A DNA stretch of 64,000 bases from Xenoacremonium recifei (Eukaryota > Ascomycota > Sordariomycetes > Hypocreales > Nectriaceae). The position numbers were made by a program, and so were the translations under genes. Within the stretch, counting starts at the first letter, position 1. Every line of letters begins with the position of its first letter. The stretch is from assembly GCA_012184525.1 (NCBI GenBank), contig WOFQ01000019.1, positions 372,001-436,000 of the forward strand, written 5' to 3'. Below the pieces are notes generated by a model. It saw only the letters and a program-made list of their open reading frames with translations. It was not told the origin of the DNA and ran no database searches. Positions 36,940 through 49,833 of this stretch are shown piece by piece.

Positions 36940-39900
36940 GTTGGCTTCTGGTGGGCAACGGTGTTGTTGTTAGGAATAGTAGTGGAGAGTAGTTGTTGTG
37001 GTTTGCAAGGGAGATATGGGCCGCGGCATGGAGCCCTCCCTCTAGCATATACTTATACTCTCGAGTCAATCCACCAGCCGCGCTCAAACAGGCTGAGCCA
37101 GCTGAATCGTGCCCCGTTTTCCCGTCCTCCTCTCCCCTCTTCCACCACACCTCCTCACATGCTCACTCGGACGCGGAACACACGCAGTGTCTTACGTAGG
37201 GACTTGTACTCGGCCATCAATGGGCTTACTCGTGCCTCTCCAGTTGCCAAGTTGGGCTGCTAGGCATGACCCAGCTGCCCAGCGTGGGACCGTGGGTGGG
37301 ATCGAGGATGATTTGGCCGCGTTTTGCTACAGGGTAGGCTAACTGCGGACTGGGAATGATGACGCAACTGGAGACGTGCCATGGTGCATCTACGGGGTCG
37401 AGGTATGACGTGGTTTGCTTTCTCATGGAATTTTCCGCGTCTTGATGTTTCACTCTGCGGGCTGTGATGCGATAGACAAGTCTCGAAGCTGTGCACGAGC
37501 AGATTCGGAAGCAAACAAGATCTGGGAATTGTCTCATGCCTGCCAGATCTGTAACTCATGACCAACCCCGCACCTATAGAGTACAAACCACACTCAAAGA
37601 GTCATCCTCCTTCTAGAACGGAAACAAAAGGACGAAAGATGAATCAAATGATGATATATAGGCCGTCGAATATATCACCATTTGTGTATTTTGACAGCGG
37701 CACGCGTAAACCCCCAGAATAGTAGGATCTATAGATCGATACAGGGTAGATGCGAATCAGGCCCATCATGGACTTGGCAAGATTGTGTACACTATTATGC
37801 ACGTCAGATGACTGAAACGGTCAAAAATAGACAGCCCCATGAACGTTATGCACATCATTACACCACAGCACGATAATATTCTTTCCAGTGCAGCCGGAGA
37901 TGGCCGTTTGTTTGCTTCATGTCTGACGCAGGCAACCATCCCCTGTGTCGCATCACTTCATGGACCAGAGCCGCAACAATGCCAGCGAAGTGCTCATGAG
38001 GGAACTCAAGAGCTGTGATGCACAAACATTACACGAACACCGCCTTTCATAACTCCTCATTCAATCACGTGCAACGAGAGCCGCATCGTAGTGACGTCGC
38101 CCCCTCAAGCTTGAACTCAGCCACGATGCCAAGTTAGCTCACCATGTAAGCTTAATTCCTCTCCTCTGGATCCAACACTGGCTTCGCAAACAACTCTCGG
38201 CCGACACGAAGGAGCAAACACGGCCCGTTGTCACCACATCCCAACGCCACCAATTCTCCGTGGCTTCCCCGCTGGTAATCATCCCCCTAACTTGCCCATG
38301 TTTGATGATATTATGTTGAGGCCCGCGAGCCAGCGATTCACGGTCCGCCCGCCGTTAAATCCGGGCCCACCCGGAAGCCATGCGCGGTCGGATTCGGGAG
38401 GGCGGCGGGTTCGTATGCGGCGCCGCCAATCGTATTCGTATCAGATAACTCATTGGTCACCCGAGTAGCGGTGAAAGTCGATTGGTCTAGAAGGGGGTCG
38501 GCCAGACACAGGGAAATTGATAGCGAGACGGGCCTGCGAATGTCTCACCGAGCACGTTTCTAGGGGAAAGGTAAGCAAGATCATCTGATTGGAAATCAAC
38601 GTTGCGTTGCGTCTGCGTCAAACGGTTGAGCAGAGCGCGAGAAGCGGCTCAGGGGTTCAGCCCATCTCCATCTCCATCTCGAAATCTCATCTCCTTTCCG
38701 TCAGGATTGTAATTGAGATCCGAGTCCAGGAACAAGCATTTAGGGTCGGCCGAATACGTCGTATCCGGGGCCCAGGAGCGTTCAGTGCGTCGTCGGCAGG
38801 GGTGGGGATAGACTCGCTTTTCGCTCCTTCGATGGTGTCCTGCTTTCCCATTTCTCGTCGGAGCAGGTCCCATGTCGTTGCAAGCAAGAGCCCCACGGAG
38901 CTTTGTTCTAGATGCGCCAATGAGGAGCTTGGAATCTGCCCGTTGCAAAGTCGCGCCCCGCCAATTCAGAGCTTGAGTGCGTGGGTGTGTGGAGAGCGTT
39001 TGCAAGAGGCCAGCGGCTAATGCTGGATAGGGGAATGTCTGAATGCTGCTTTAGCATCTTGGTATCATGATCATGATGACTATTATCGGAGTCAGTACTT
39101 CAGCACCAACCCCCGAGATCTGGGCGAGTGTGGCTGGAACGACCGATATAGATCAGATAGAAGCTGCGGGCATCCAATCAAGTCGTTGCTGATCAAAGGG
39201 TGTCTAATTGAGAGGCTGTGCCTTGGTCTGACGGTTTGCCTTGCCAATGTCTGGGACCCTATCCCTGGCGGCATCAACGTGGTGACGACAATGAATGCAG
39301 CGCGGGATCAATCGTTGCGAGCCATTGATCTCGGAACGAGCATGCCTGTTTTGCCCGATACGTTTTCGAAGACCAGGACGTCGTATACGCGGCCTCTAGC
39401 AATAGCTTGCAGGTCTGAGACCATCAACCAGCCTTTCAGCGCAGAGCTGACAATATCAGCTGACGCTACCCCTTACGTGAACCGTCACCGCCGGAGTTTG
39501 TCGATTGGCTGTTTCTTCGCGGCAGAGAGAGAGTGTGTCACAGCCAATGAAGGCTCTCCCAAATGAACCTTGTTGAAAGTTGAGACTCTGAGAAGAGAAT
39601 CGGAAAGCATGTCGTCGGGATCTGGATGGGCCCTGCATGGAACAAGCCCCGTAGCTCAGGCCATGGAAACGTACGAGACGAAAACGCAGAGTGTTGTGTT
39701 TGAAGGAAGTCAAAGCTGTGTTGTCTTTGTATGGTCCGCGGATGCTGCGGAGGACGGCGAGTGATAGAAGATGGCCTAAAGCAGCGACGGTTCCGGGATG
39801 ATGCAAGTGCAAGCAAGTGGTCTGCTTTTTCAGGGCCCGGAGCTTGACGTAGCCGACCGAGCGCCAAACCCCAACCAAACAGCGCGCTAGACCGCATCGG

Positions 39901-40504
39901 GCAGGGGACGACGCTCCGCTTCGGCGCCGGCGAGCTGGCATGGCAGGTCGAGATAGCGCTCGAAATAAGAAATGAAGCCCAGCAGAATTTCTGTTTCTGC
40001 GGAAAAACAGGGTGGCCAGATTCCAGCGTTTATTCCCGAGCGCACGACGACGAATTGAATCTGCTGGACTGGAAATCACTTGTCCACCGCCGGTTGCTCC
40101 TGTTGACAGATCCCAATCCAAGCCTGGCCCCTCCAAAAGAAAAAAAGGTTCCTTTCCTTTTCCCAGAATCCACACCCCTCCCCTCCCCTCCCCTCGCTTC
40201 CTCCCCCCCCTGGCTCTTCGGACAGTCCCTTGCTGTTGGAAGGCTCTTTTTCTTCTTCGGCTTCGGTGGAGAGCGCGAATCTGCAACTAAACAACCCAAG
40301 AAAAATACACCCCGACCTCCCTTTAGCCTCCCCGCTGGGCGCCGCCTCGAGATCCATCCCAATTACTAAACGGACTCTCCTCGCTCCCCGAAGTGCTGGA
40401 CTGGACTGGACTCTCCCTTTTCCCTTTTGCGGACGACTTCCTTTCGACGACGACGACGACGACGGCGCCGAAGACGACGATTTGCTGTTCCTTCAGACAT
40501 CGCC
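36940..40504. promoter_or_regulatory. 3.5-kb divergent region upstream of erg5 and the I9 inhibitor
   Basis: No believable gene is seen. CCAAT pentamers occur at 38426-38430, 38917-38921, 39174-39178 and 39544-39548. A strong pyrimidine tract, CCCCTCCCCTCCCCT and flanks (about 40170-40208), and a (CGA)n run at about 40447-40470 lie in the probable erg5 leader. CT-rich tracts near the start are typical of well-expressed fungal genes; the region is inferred to hold the erg5 promoter and a long 5' UTR. The minus-strand open frame at 39456-40286 is Arg-rich and looks like chance. Confidence 0.5.
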
Positions 40505-42230
40505 ATGGACGTCAACCAAACCGGGACGTTTACGTCCCTCATCGCCAACACCAAATATGCCAGCGTCAACATCCCCCCCCAGCTGGACTATGTGGTCGAC
40601 ACCATTTCCAACGCCAGCATCTGGACCATCCTCCTGACGGTGTTCCTCATGTGTGTCGTCTATGACCAGAGTACGTTTTTCGCCTCGCTTCGTCGGCCGA
40701 CGTCTCCGAGCCAAAGCTAACAAACATCCTTTGCAGTCAGCTACATCACCAGCAAGGGCTCGATCGTCGGTCCCTCGTGGAAGATGCCCTTTATCGGCCC
40801 CTTCCTCCAGTCCATGGACCCCAAATTTGAGGAGTACTATTCCAAATGGGCCAGCGGTCCCCTGAGCTGCGTTTCCATCTTCCACAAGTTCGTCGTCATT
40901 GCCTCGACCCGCGATATGGCCCGCAAGGTCTTCAACTCGCCTGCGTACGTCAAGCCCTGTGTCGTCGACGTCGCCCACAAGCTGCTAGGCCACGACAACT
41001 GGGTCTTCCTCGACGGCAAGGCGCACGTCGACTTCCGCAAGGGCCTCAACATCCTCTTCACCCGCAAGGCCCTCGAGTCCTACCTGCCCGGCCAGGAGGA
41101 GGTGTACCAGAGCTACTTCGCCAAGTTCGTCAAGATGACCAAGGATAACGAGGACAAGCCCCAGCCCTTTGGCTATCAGTTCCGCGAGATCATGTGCGCT
41201 GTATCGTGCCGAACCTTTGTCGGCTACTACATCTCGGACGAGGCCGTCCAGAAGATCGCCGACGACTACTACCTGATCACGGCCGCTCTCGAGCTCGTCA
41301 ACTTCCCCATCATCATCCCCTTCACCAAGACGTGGTACGGCAAGAAGGCCTCCGACATGGTCCTTGCCGAGTTCTCCAAGTGTGCCGCCAAGAGCAAGGT
41401 CCGCATGGCTGCCGGTGGTGAGGTGTCGTGCATCATGGACGCCTGGATTCTGCAGATGATCAAGTCCAAGGAGTGGCGCGAGGCCGAGGAGAAGGGCGAC
41501 ACCAGCGGCCTCGAGAAGCCGTCGCCGCTCCTGCGATGGTTCAACGACTACGAGATCTCCCAGACCGTCTTCACCATGCTCTTTGCCTCCCAGGACGCCA
41601 CCAGCAGCGCCTGCACCTGGCTCTTCCAGATCATGGCCCAGCGCCCCGAGATCCTGGACCGCGTCCGAGACGAGAACCTCAAGGTCCGAAACGGCGACCC
41701 CAACGCTCCGGTCAACATGGATCAGCTCGAGTCTCTGGCCTACACCCGCGCCGTCGTTCGCGAGCTGCTCCGATACCGCCCTCCTGTCCTCATGGTCCCC
41801 TACCTGGTCAAGAAGGCGTTCCCCATCACCGACACCTACACTGTTCCCAAGGGCACGATGCTGATTCCTTCGACCTGGCTGGCTCTCCGCGACCCTGATG
41901 TGTATGAGAACCCCGACGAGTTCGACCCCGAGCGATACTACAGCGGCGATGCCGAGGAGAAGGGCGCCAAGAACTTCTTGGTGTTTGGCACTGGCCCTCA
42001 CTACTGCCTGGGCCAGACCTATGCCCAGCTGAACCTCGCGCTGATGATCGGAAAGGCGTCGGTGCAGCTTGACTGGAAGCACTATGCCACTCCCCTGTCT
42101 GAAGAGATTAAGGTGTTCGCAACCATCTTCCCCAAGGTATGCGCCTGCGATATGTAAATGATGATAATTATTAGAGACTGACAGATAACAGGACGACTGC
42201 CCCCTCACTTTCCACGAGAGGAAGTACTAA
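40505..42230 (+). CDS. erg5: Sterol C-22 desaturase, cytochrome P450 CYP61
   Basis: Three exons (40505-40670, 40737-42136, 42192-42230) encode 534 aa. Erg5 introduces the C22-C23 double bond in the ergosterol side chain at the endoplasmic reticulum. A single N-terminal membrane anchor lies at about residues 38-54. The I-helix reads FASQDATSSA from residue 338, the CYP61 form, which differs from the AGQHTS-like motif of CYP51. The K-helix ExxR is E398-R401. The haem loop FGTGPHYCLGQ places the ligand at Cys479. The last 39-nt exon was needed: it replaces a read-through tail with DDCPLTFHERKY, the expected C-terminus of Erg5. The length equals the family norm. Confidence 0.95.
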
Positions 42231-43192
42231 GATGGTTGTGTTGGATGAGGGTTGGCGTACGGCTGATATGGGACACATGACCCATTGATCAGCCATACCT
42301 ACCGTCACAGCCACCTTTCCAGCCGCCGCCATCCACTAGATGGCTGACCTGCGCATTCTTAGGCAACTAAGATTGCCCACCACGAAGCTGAGCTGGATAA
42401 AGAACGAGACATCCGTGGATATTCTGGGTGTTTTTCGGTATTCTTTTGGCAGATTTAGACCCCAGTCCCGGATGACACAGAAACTAGAAGGAGGAAAAAA
42501 GGAGTTACATATGCTCCCGAAGAAAGAGAAAGAGAGATACCGAGCCTCATCTCGAGGACGGGCATCAGGGACTGGGCGGAGGCGACATGATGATTATTAA
42601 CTGTAATACCTATTCTCTCGTATATAGTTGCGAGGCCGGTTTGGCGTTTATTCGGATCGCGCATGCAGGGCTTTGAGGCCGGAGCAGCAGCAGCAGCAGT
42701 AGCAGCCGCCAGAGACACATGGCATTTAGACCAGCGAAATCGATTTCTTAACAAGTAGATCTGATGTGGCGTGCAGTGAAGTAGATGTAAGAGATAATGA
42801 GACGATGTAGGTTTGTAAGCTGAGGAGACTGGCGGATCAAAGGAGGGGATTTTAAATGAAAATGAAGCCAGAACAGAGATCTAGTGAGTCGCCTCTCTTA
42901 TAAGCTTCCTGTCTTACCGACATATCCGGCGCGAGGCCAGACGATCGGATCTGGCGCGCCAGCCATGGAGGAGGAGGAGGAGGAGGAGGTCACGTTATTC
43001 GTTATTCCCAGCGATCCCTCACTCACAAGCCAAGTCAGATCTCGGGCCTCGACTCCGCCGCCATGCCATGACGGCCTTGCTGGTCCAAGCTCCCGGACCC
43101 AGCTAAGGCTAAGGCAAGTCGCCGACCATCCACACCTCGATTGATCAACAACCTCCTCCAACCTGCAATTGCGCCCGCCACAACCCCTCGCA
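42231..43192. other. Intergenic region between erg5 and the rhodanese gene
   Basis: erg5 3' flank and rhodanese promoter. It holds a (GCA)n-like run near 42681-42705 and a (GGA)n run at 42967-42989. No gene is seen. Confidence 0.5.
42967..42989. repeat. (GGA)n microsatellite
   Basis: Seven to eight tandem GGA units in the probable promoter of the rhodanese gene. Confidence 0.85.
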
Positions 43193-43885
43193 ATGGCTTC
43201 GCGACGACTTCTCCTCCCCTCGGCCCTGCGCGCCGCTGCAGCTACTGCGCCACATCGTGCTGCCGCTGCTCGGCCGCTGTTCGCGCCGGCTGCGAGAGTG
43301 CAGATTATGCGCCCGGCTGCGGTGCGTGGGGAGACGCGGATTGCGAGACGGTGGTTTTCGAGGCAGGGGGATGAGGCGGAGAGGAAGGTGTGGGAGTTTG
43401 AGGAGATTCAGACGCTGGTGGCGCGGCCGGAGGCAGAGCGCAAGGTCGTGATAGTCGGTACGTGACTCTTCCGCTGCTCTATACCACACCCAATCCCCTA
43501 CCCTCCATGACCATGATGGATCAGAACAAACACTCACCCTCCAACTATAGACGTCCGCGAACCCGTCGAACTCTTCGAAACCGGCAAAATCCCCGGCGCC
43601 ATCAACATCCCCATCACCTCCGCCATCCAATCCTTCCACATGCCGCCCGACGAATTCGAAGACGTATACGGCTTCCCCCAGCCGGCCAAGGACGCGGAGC
43701 TGCTGTTCTACTGCAAGGCTGGCGTGCGGGCGCGCGCGGCGGCGGGGTTGGCGAAGAGTGCGGGCTGGGAGAATGTTGGCGAGTATCCCGGTAGTTGGCT
43801 GGATTGGGCGGGCAAGGAGGGACCCGTGGAGGTGGTGAAGGGGGAGGCCGGGGAGAGGGCGAAGAGGGGGGTGAGGTATGAGTAG
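43193..43885 (+). CDS. Single-domain rhodanese (mitochondrial thiosulfate sulfurtransferase type)
   Basis: Two exons (43193-43457 and 43551-43885) encode 199 aa. The 93-nt intron splits the Asp of DVREP. Rhodaneses move sulfane sulfur from a donor to a thiophilic acceptor through a Cys persulfide. The signature DVREPVELFETGKIPGAINI opens the domain at residue 89. The active-site loop CKAGVRA puts the catalytic Cys at 143. Residues 1-55 are Arg/Ala/Ser-rich with almost no acidic residues (MASRRLLLPSALRAAAA), a strong mitochondrial presequence. Yeast Rdl2 and human TSTD1 are the nearest kinds I can name. The substrate in this fungus is unknown. Confidence 0.9.
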
Positions 43886-44118
43886 GATGATGATGATGGG
43901 ATAGATGGTTGCTCTATTGTACAATACAATACCGAAATTATGACTGTAAATGGTGGACATGTCCCGTGGACTGACCTGACCTGACCTGTCCGCGTCCATC
44001 CAGCAACGCCGCAAGCTAGTACACCCAAGGCCCTGATTCTCGTACAGATGGTCTGAATACCGTCCTCTCCCGTTCCATACCAAACCTTCCCGAATCTAAA
44101 CTCTCCTCAACATCTCCC

Positions 44119-45096
44119 TCAGAACATCATCCGCGACCCATCGCCCTTATCATCCGGCTTGCTCGCCACAGGACTCCCATGCGCAAAGAACAAAATCTTA
44201 ATCGCCAGCGCCAGCCCCATGTGCAGCGCCACCACCACCACCAGCAGCATCTTGCTCGTCTGGCGGTCCGTGGCCGTCAGCACCGGGTACAAGTTGCGCA
44301 GCAGGAACGCGACGCTCAGCCCGAAGCCCACCGCCACGAACACCCAGTTGAGGATCGAGATGGGCGACCAGCTGATCAGCGCCACCGGGATCCAGATCAG
44401 GTTTGCGTAGCCGTACAGCGCCCAGCATTCGAGCAGGTTGGCCGCGTCGCTGCCGAAGTAGCGCAGGGCGAGGAAGAGTGCGACGGGGATGAAGAGCGTG
44501 TAGCCGTAGATGAGGCCCGCGGCACCTATTGCTTATTAGTCCACAAACCCCAACAACACAGTTACGTTCCCACGAGGGTGCACATACCGCTTAGCAGCTT
44601 AAAGTCATACAAAAAGGGCGTATCCCTTGTCGTCGCCAAGTACTGGCTAATCGTCCCGCCCAGGAACAAAATGAGCACCACCGTCGTGGCGATCCAAAAC
44701 GGCCCGTACAGATCGGGATTCCCCTCCAACACATCCAAGAAGTTCGCGCGCGGATACAGCGCCGCCCAGCAGCGCGACAGCACGGCCGACGTGTCGACGT
44801 CGAAGAACTGCGCGTAGAAGCTCATCGTCCACAGGAAGCGCTTCGACGAGCCGCCGCTGGAGGATGCCGTCGCGGGGGGTGGCAGGCCGCTGCCGGCGGG
44901 GGCCTTGCGGTGGCCCGGGTTGGAGTCGTTGAAGTTGGAGGTGTGGAATTCGAGGTCTTCTTGGAGGTCGGTGTGGCCGAGGTCGCCCTGATGAGAGTCA
45001 GTATAATATCTAGATATATTGTATTGGGGATAAGGGGAGCGGCGGGCGTACCTCGTCGTCAACGTCGACGACGGCATCGTATCCGGAGCCAGACAT
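44119..45096 (-). CDS. Yip1-domain Golgi membrane protein (YIPF1/2 type)
   Basis: Three exons (45096-45052, 44987-44588, 44525-44119) encode 283 aa. Start MSGSGYDAVVDVDDE is followed directly after the first intron by GDLGHTDLQ. The N-terminal third is polar and cytosolic. The rest carries about five membrane helices in the Yip1 layout, with the hallmark stretches DLYGPFWIATTVVLILFLGG, LLECWALYGYANLIWIPVAL and WVFVAVGFGLSVAFLLRNLYP. Yip1-family proteins bind Rab GTPases and shape ER-Golgi and intra-Golgi transport. The gene faces the rhodanese gene tail to tail, with only 233 bases between them. Confidence 0.88.
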
Positions 45097-46056
45097 TGTG
45101 AAAGGCTCGTTGGAGTGTGACTACGAGTGAGTGAGTGAGCGCGTCGCGATGGGAGCTGATACCAGATAGATTTGTTGCGAGATCTGGAAGTCGAGTTATC
45201 GAGCTGCCTGGTCAAAGGGTCCTCCTCCGTCCAGGTAAGCTCGGGGGCCAGGCTGTCTGAATCCAGGAGCTCGTCATCAGGGGCCGGGGTTTATCCGGCA
45301 CTGGACCGACGGGACCCACTTGATGAGCCTCAAGCACGCACTAAAAACGAAGCGGACAAAAAAAAGTATCCAGAGCATAACTCCATCGAAACAAGCGAAG
45401 CTTTCGCTTATAATCCACCCCATTGTAACATCTAGCACATACGACCATAGCTCCTCGAAAATACGGGATCCCGTCTGCTCTCCCATAGTCAACCGGGGAA
45501 GCGCCGGATTAGTAGTTGGGTCGGTGACGACCAGCGAATACCTGGTGTTGTATGTTTTCTTTTGCTTTTTTGTCTACCTGTATGCACGTTTTTTGGCCGA
45601 GATGACTAAGGTTTCTACGACGAAGTGATGGTGGTGGAAATCATGATTTCAAAGATTCTGGGGATTTCAAGTTCAAGTATTTTTGGCGCATGTAGCTTAG
45701 GCCAAGTAGCCTCTATAAAGTAGCACTGGTCAAGTTAACATCACATCTTTTTGCGATATGATATGTCACCATCGCCATCCAACTTCTCCCTTCTTCACGA
45801 ATCTCGTCCCTGTCAACTCCCTACAGCACGTCTGGAAAGAAACACTTGAAGTTGGAGTCCCGTGTATTTGTGACGTGAGTCTCGAGGGTCATTGCGCGTT
45901 TTGTCATCGGCATCATCTAGAATGTATTGCCTGAGCTGCATGTTGCTATTTTCTCAAAATAAAACCCAGACTCGTCGAACAAAAGCAGCACCTCTGTCCT
46001 TGCCACCGACCCCAGTAATGCCAGAAACCAGACGCCACATCCATGGGTGAAATCGC
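45097..46056. other. Intergenic region between the Yip1 gene and ubiquitin-L40
   Basis: Promoter of the Yip1-type gene and 3' flank of the ubiquitin-L40 gene. A GAGTGAGTGAGTGAG run lies near 45126. No gene is seen. Confidence 0.5.
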
Positions 46057-46727
<671 letters not shown>

Positions 46728-47011
46728 CTTGACTGATTTTTGTGACGCTTGACGATGTGAAGTTGGAGATGGCGATTCTGCGCGCAATATTGGTGGGGCA
46801 CAATGTTCTGGCGAAAGAAAACCCTAGGGTCACCGCTTGGGTCACGTGCCGCACTTTTTTGCACTCAGCTCGGCAGCGTCAATGAATGCCCCGGCTCCAG
46901 ACCCGCAATTCCGTGTTCTGCTGGGTGAGCCCGCTAATAACTGCGACTTACAGCGTATCGATCTCGCTTTACGTCAACTCCAGATGAAATGCTTGAACTG
47001 CTATATTTCAC

Positions 47012-48901
47012 CTATAGATCCTGGGTCTCTTTTTCCACATCCATTCTCTCGGGCATCTCTTCTGTTGCTAATTTATCGCCTCGCTGCCAAACCAGAATCC
47101 GCTGTTCCAACATGTAGACTGCCCGTACCGTCTCATCAAGTGAGAGACCAGCTGCGTTGCCTGGAGAAGATTTGCGTTAGGACGAACAGCAAGAAAAGCA
47201 ATATTATAGCCTGAGTTCACTTACCTGCTGCTTTGTAGAAATCTTTGGCTTGAGGGCTCAGATCCCCTGTTGTTTGGTATGCTTCATACTTATCTGCCCC
47301 AAAAAGACCAGATTCATCATCGGTATCGTTGCTCTGGTCTTTGCGCAGAGTAATGGCATCGGCGAGTGTGTTTCTCAGCCTCTCGTCAACTTGATCCTCA
47401 GTGATTTCAGGTTGTGGAGGCTCAAGAGCCGGGGCGTTCTCCGAAGGAAAGAATGCCGTGATGGAATTCTCATCTGTAAATCATATTAGAACTTCGTGAA
47501 CGATGGTTTGAATTGTGACGAACTCTTTTTGTCAATAAAGCTTGTGATATAGGCAAAGTATGCGTCGAGCTCCTTCGCCGTCATGGTCGTGACCTGGTCT
47601 ACCTTCACTTTCTCGAAGTCTGGCTCGTCGGCAAGACTTTGTGATAAGTCTGTAAAATTCTCCATTTTCTGCTTCCATGAGTTCCAATTGAATATCAGGT
47701 CAGGTCTCGTATCTTTATACATTTGGAGACGAGGGTGGCCCGTAAAGGGGCAGCAAAGCTTGGTGGCCACTACCAAAGCCGCGAGAAGCAAGATCTCTGG
47801 ATGATCGAGAATGTAGACTCTTGATTTGTGAGTTGGCAGTAGAGAGGACATTTGCATTGCCTCTATAATCTTCTTTGTGACGGCAGCAACCTCGACTGTG
47901 ATATGTTAGTCTGGTCCAAGCACGCATCTCCATGAATTAACCTGGTAGGCATAATTGTCTGCAGTACTGTATTATCACCGAGATATCAGTTACTGCGGGG
48001 AACAGCAATTCGTAATTGAGTTGATATGAAAGAGCCATGTCCAGAATGGCAGCGTGTAGGCTATAGGCCTTGACGGATGTGCGGAGCGGCAACTTGAGGG
48101 CTCTGGTATAAGCGGAAGGCAGACGATCCTGCATCTCCTGTGCCAAATCGTAGTACTTCAGCACGTTAGTTTGATGTCACATATAGCATGCATGCTCACT
48201 TACGGCTCTCTTATAGGGCATGTGGCCACTATTTGCCCATTGACAGAAATCTCCAACGCGCGTTGGGATTCTCAAGAGTAAACACCCCAGATAGCAGAGA
48301 ACAAGGGTATCAATCATCCGCGGCATGGGCCAATGCGATCCCCTCGCGGGATCCCAGCTCTGCCCTCTAGATTTGCTTTTGTCGATGACTTCAGGTTCGG
48401 CGGGAGTGCCGGGCTGGGAGCTGAACATCTCCAGCGCAGCATCAGCGTCGTTCTCTTCGGTCGCCAAAGTGCTGGAGCCTCGAGTCCGGAGATCCCACAG
48501 ATCACGCACCACAGTCTCTAGCTCTTCTCTATGCCCCTTCTCATTGACAAGCCAAAGCAGCTGATTCCGGAGGATGAGTTGGAGACACTCTAGATAGAGG
48601 TTTCTTCCTGCCTGGCCAGTGAGATGGCGCAGCTCCTTTTCCTTGATTTCTTTGTCGCGACGGGCCGTGTCGCCGAGCTTTCCCGCCTCCTCCTCCTCTC
48701 CAGCATCATATTGAACGAAGCCCTAGTTTCAAGCGTTAGTACTGCGGAAAACAGAGCTGTGTCGCGAGGGAGTGCGCGAACCTCGACTTGGTGGCCGTTG
48801 GAGCAGAATCTGAGACCGTTTTCGAGATACCATCGGCGTGCACCACAATCGTTACATCGCTCGCCTTTGGGGAACTTGCGAAGCTCCCGGGTCCCGTCCA
48901 T
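47012..48901 (-). CDS. rrn7: RNA polymerase I core factor subunit Rrn7
   Basis: Six exons (48901-48782, 48722-48204, 48155-47942, 47895-47524, 47473-47225, 47160-47012) give 540 aa. Rrn7 is the TFIIB-like subunit of the core factor that recruits RNA polymerase I to rDNA promoters. An N-terminal zinc ribbon is visible (C16, C19, C33, H37 in GERCNDCGARRWYLENGLRFCSNGHQVE read as one stretch of 28 with the stated ligands). The central cyclin-like helices follow (ECLQLILRNQLLWLV; LDHPEILLLAALVVATKL). Two donors are the weak GTTCGC (48781) and GTTCGT (47523), so the joins there are less certain, though frames before and after agree. The stop lies 284 bases upstream of the ubiquitin-L40 start on the same strand. 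Confidence 0.85.
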
Positions 48902-49833
48902 CTTGCTGAGGCGGGAATTACATGATATTGAATGTTTTTATGATGTTTTCTCTCTCGCGAGACGACCTTGCAGGCTGTCGGGAGCAGTTTGGTTGCACGG
49001 TGAAAGAGTGGACATAGTGAATGCCAGGTTAGGAATTCTTGGGCGAGAGTTAGAGGAGCCTCACCACTTACAACTCTAATAATTCGTGCTAGAAATACCA
49101 ACCAATTTTTGAATCTACTTATCTTTGAAATAATAGCCCTTTGGCACCTCACTCAATTTCTGTCCATGACGAATGCGCCCTCATAATGGGTTTCGATGCT
49201 GCTTGTCGCGAAATTCCCAAACAAACATTTCGCACCAACTATGACCCGCGGATGCCATCTTATTACCCACATATAAGCCGTGACTTCATAACAGCTGATA
49301 TTTACAGATACGGAACTATACGGCAAGAAACTCGATATGAGACAGTTGAGTCATTACATTCACATTCACGGCAAAGACACTGGGCACTGTTACGCGGATT
49401 CAATCGCCTTCTATCGGACAGTTCCTGTCGGACCCATTCCTCTCCTATTTTTTTTGTAGTGTGTGTGTTACTTGATCGTGATCATCCCACTAAGAATACC
49501 GTGACATGATGGCATATGCAGCAGCAGGTGGTGGTGGGTTGAGAAACAAAGGAAAAAGTTGAAGCCACCCGCTCCCCGGGGCGCTTGTAGTGTTGCCGAA
49601 TTCCATAACCAGCAGCAGCAGACAATCCTGTCCAGATAGAGACCCTTGCGCAGAACGCCCAACCTGATGGTTTGCTCATGGAGGCATTTGACGGTTCATC
49701 AAAAAATGCTTTACTTGATCAAAAAAAGATCCCTCTTCGAACAGACAGGGCCCATCGTTCGAGACACGCACAGCGGGCTGCCGAGGGGCCACGAGCAGAT
49801 GGCAAGCTGGGAGCAAAACGAAAGGCGAGGCGC
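48902..49833. other. Intergenic region between rrn7 and eIF5A
   Basis: rrn7 promoter and eIF5A 3' flank. AT-rich, with an AGCAGCAGCAGCAG run near 49611. No gene is seen. Confidence 0.5.

Noticed and set aside
39456..40286. A 276-codon minus-strand frame upstream of erg5
   Set aside because: Arg-rich with no recognisable pattern. It covers the CT-rich erg5 leader, whose composition lacks stops on the other strand.
40985..42208. A 407-codon open frame on the minus strand across erg5
   Set aside because: It is an antisense shadow: erg5 codons end mostly in C or G, which removes stops from the opposite strand. The erg5 reading has all P450 motifs.
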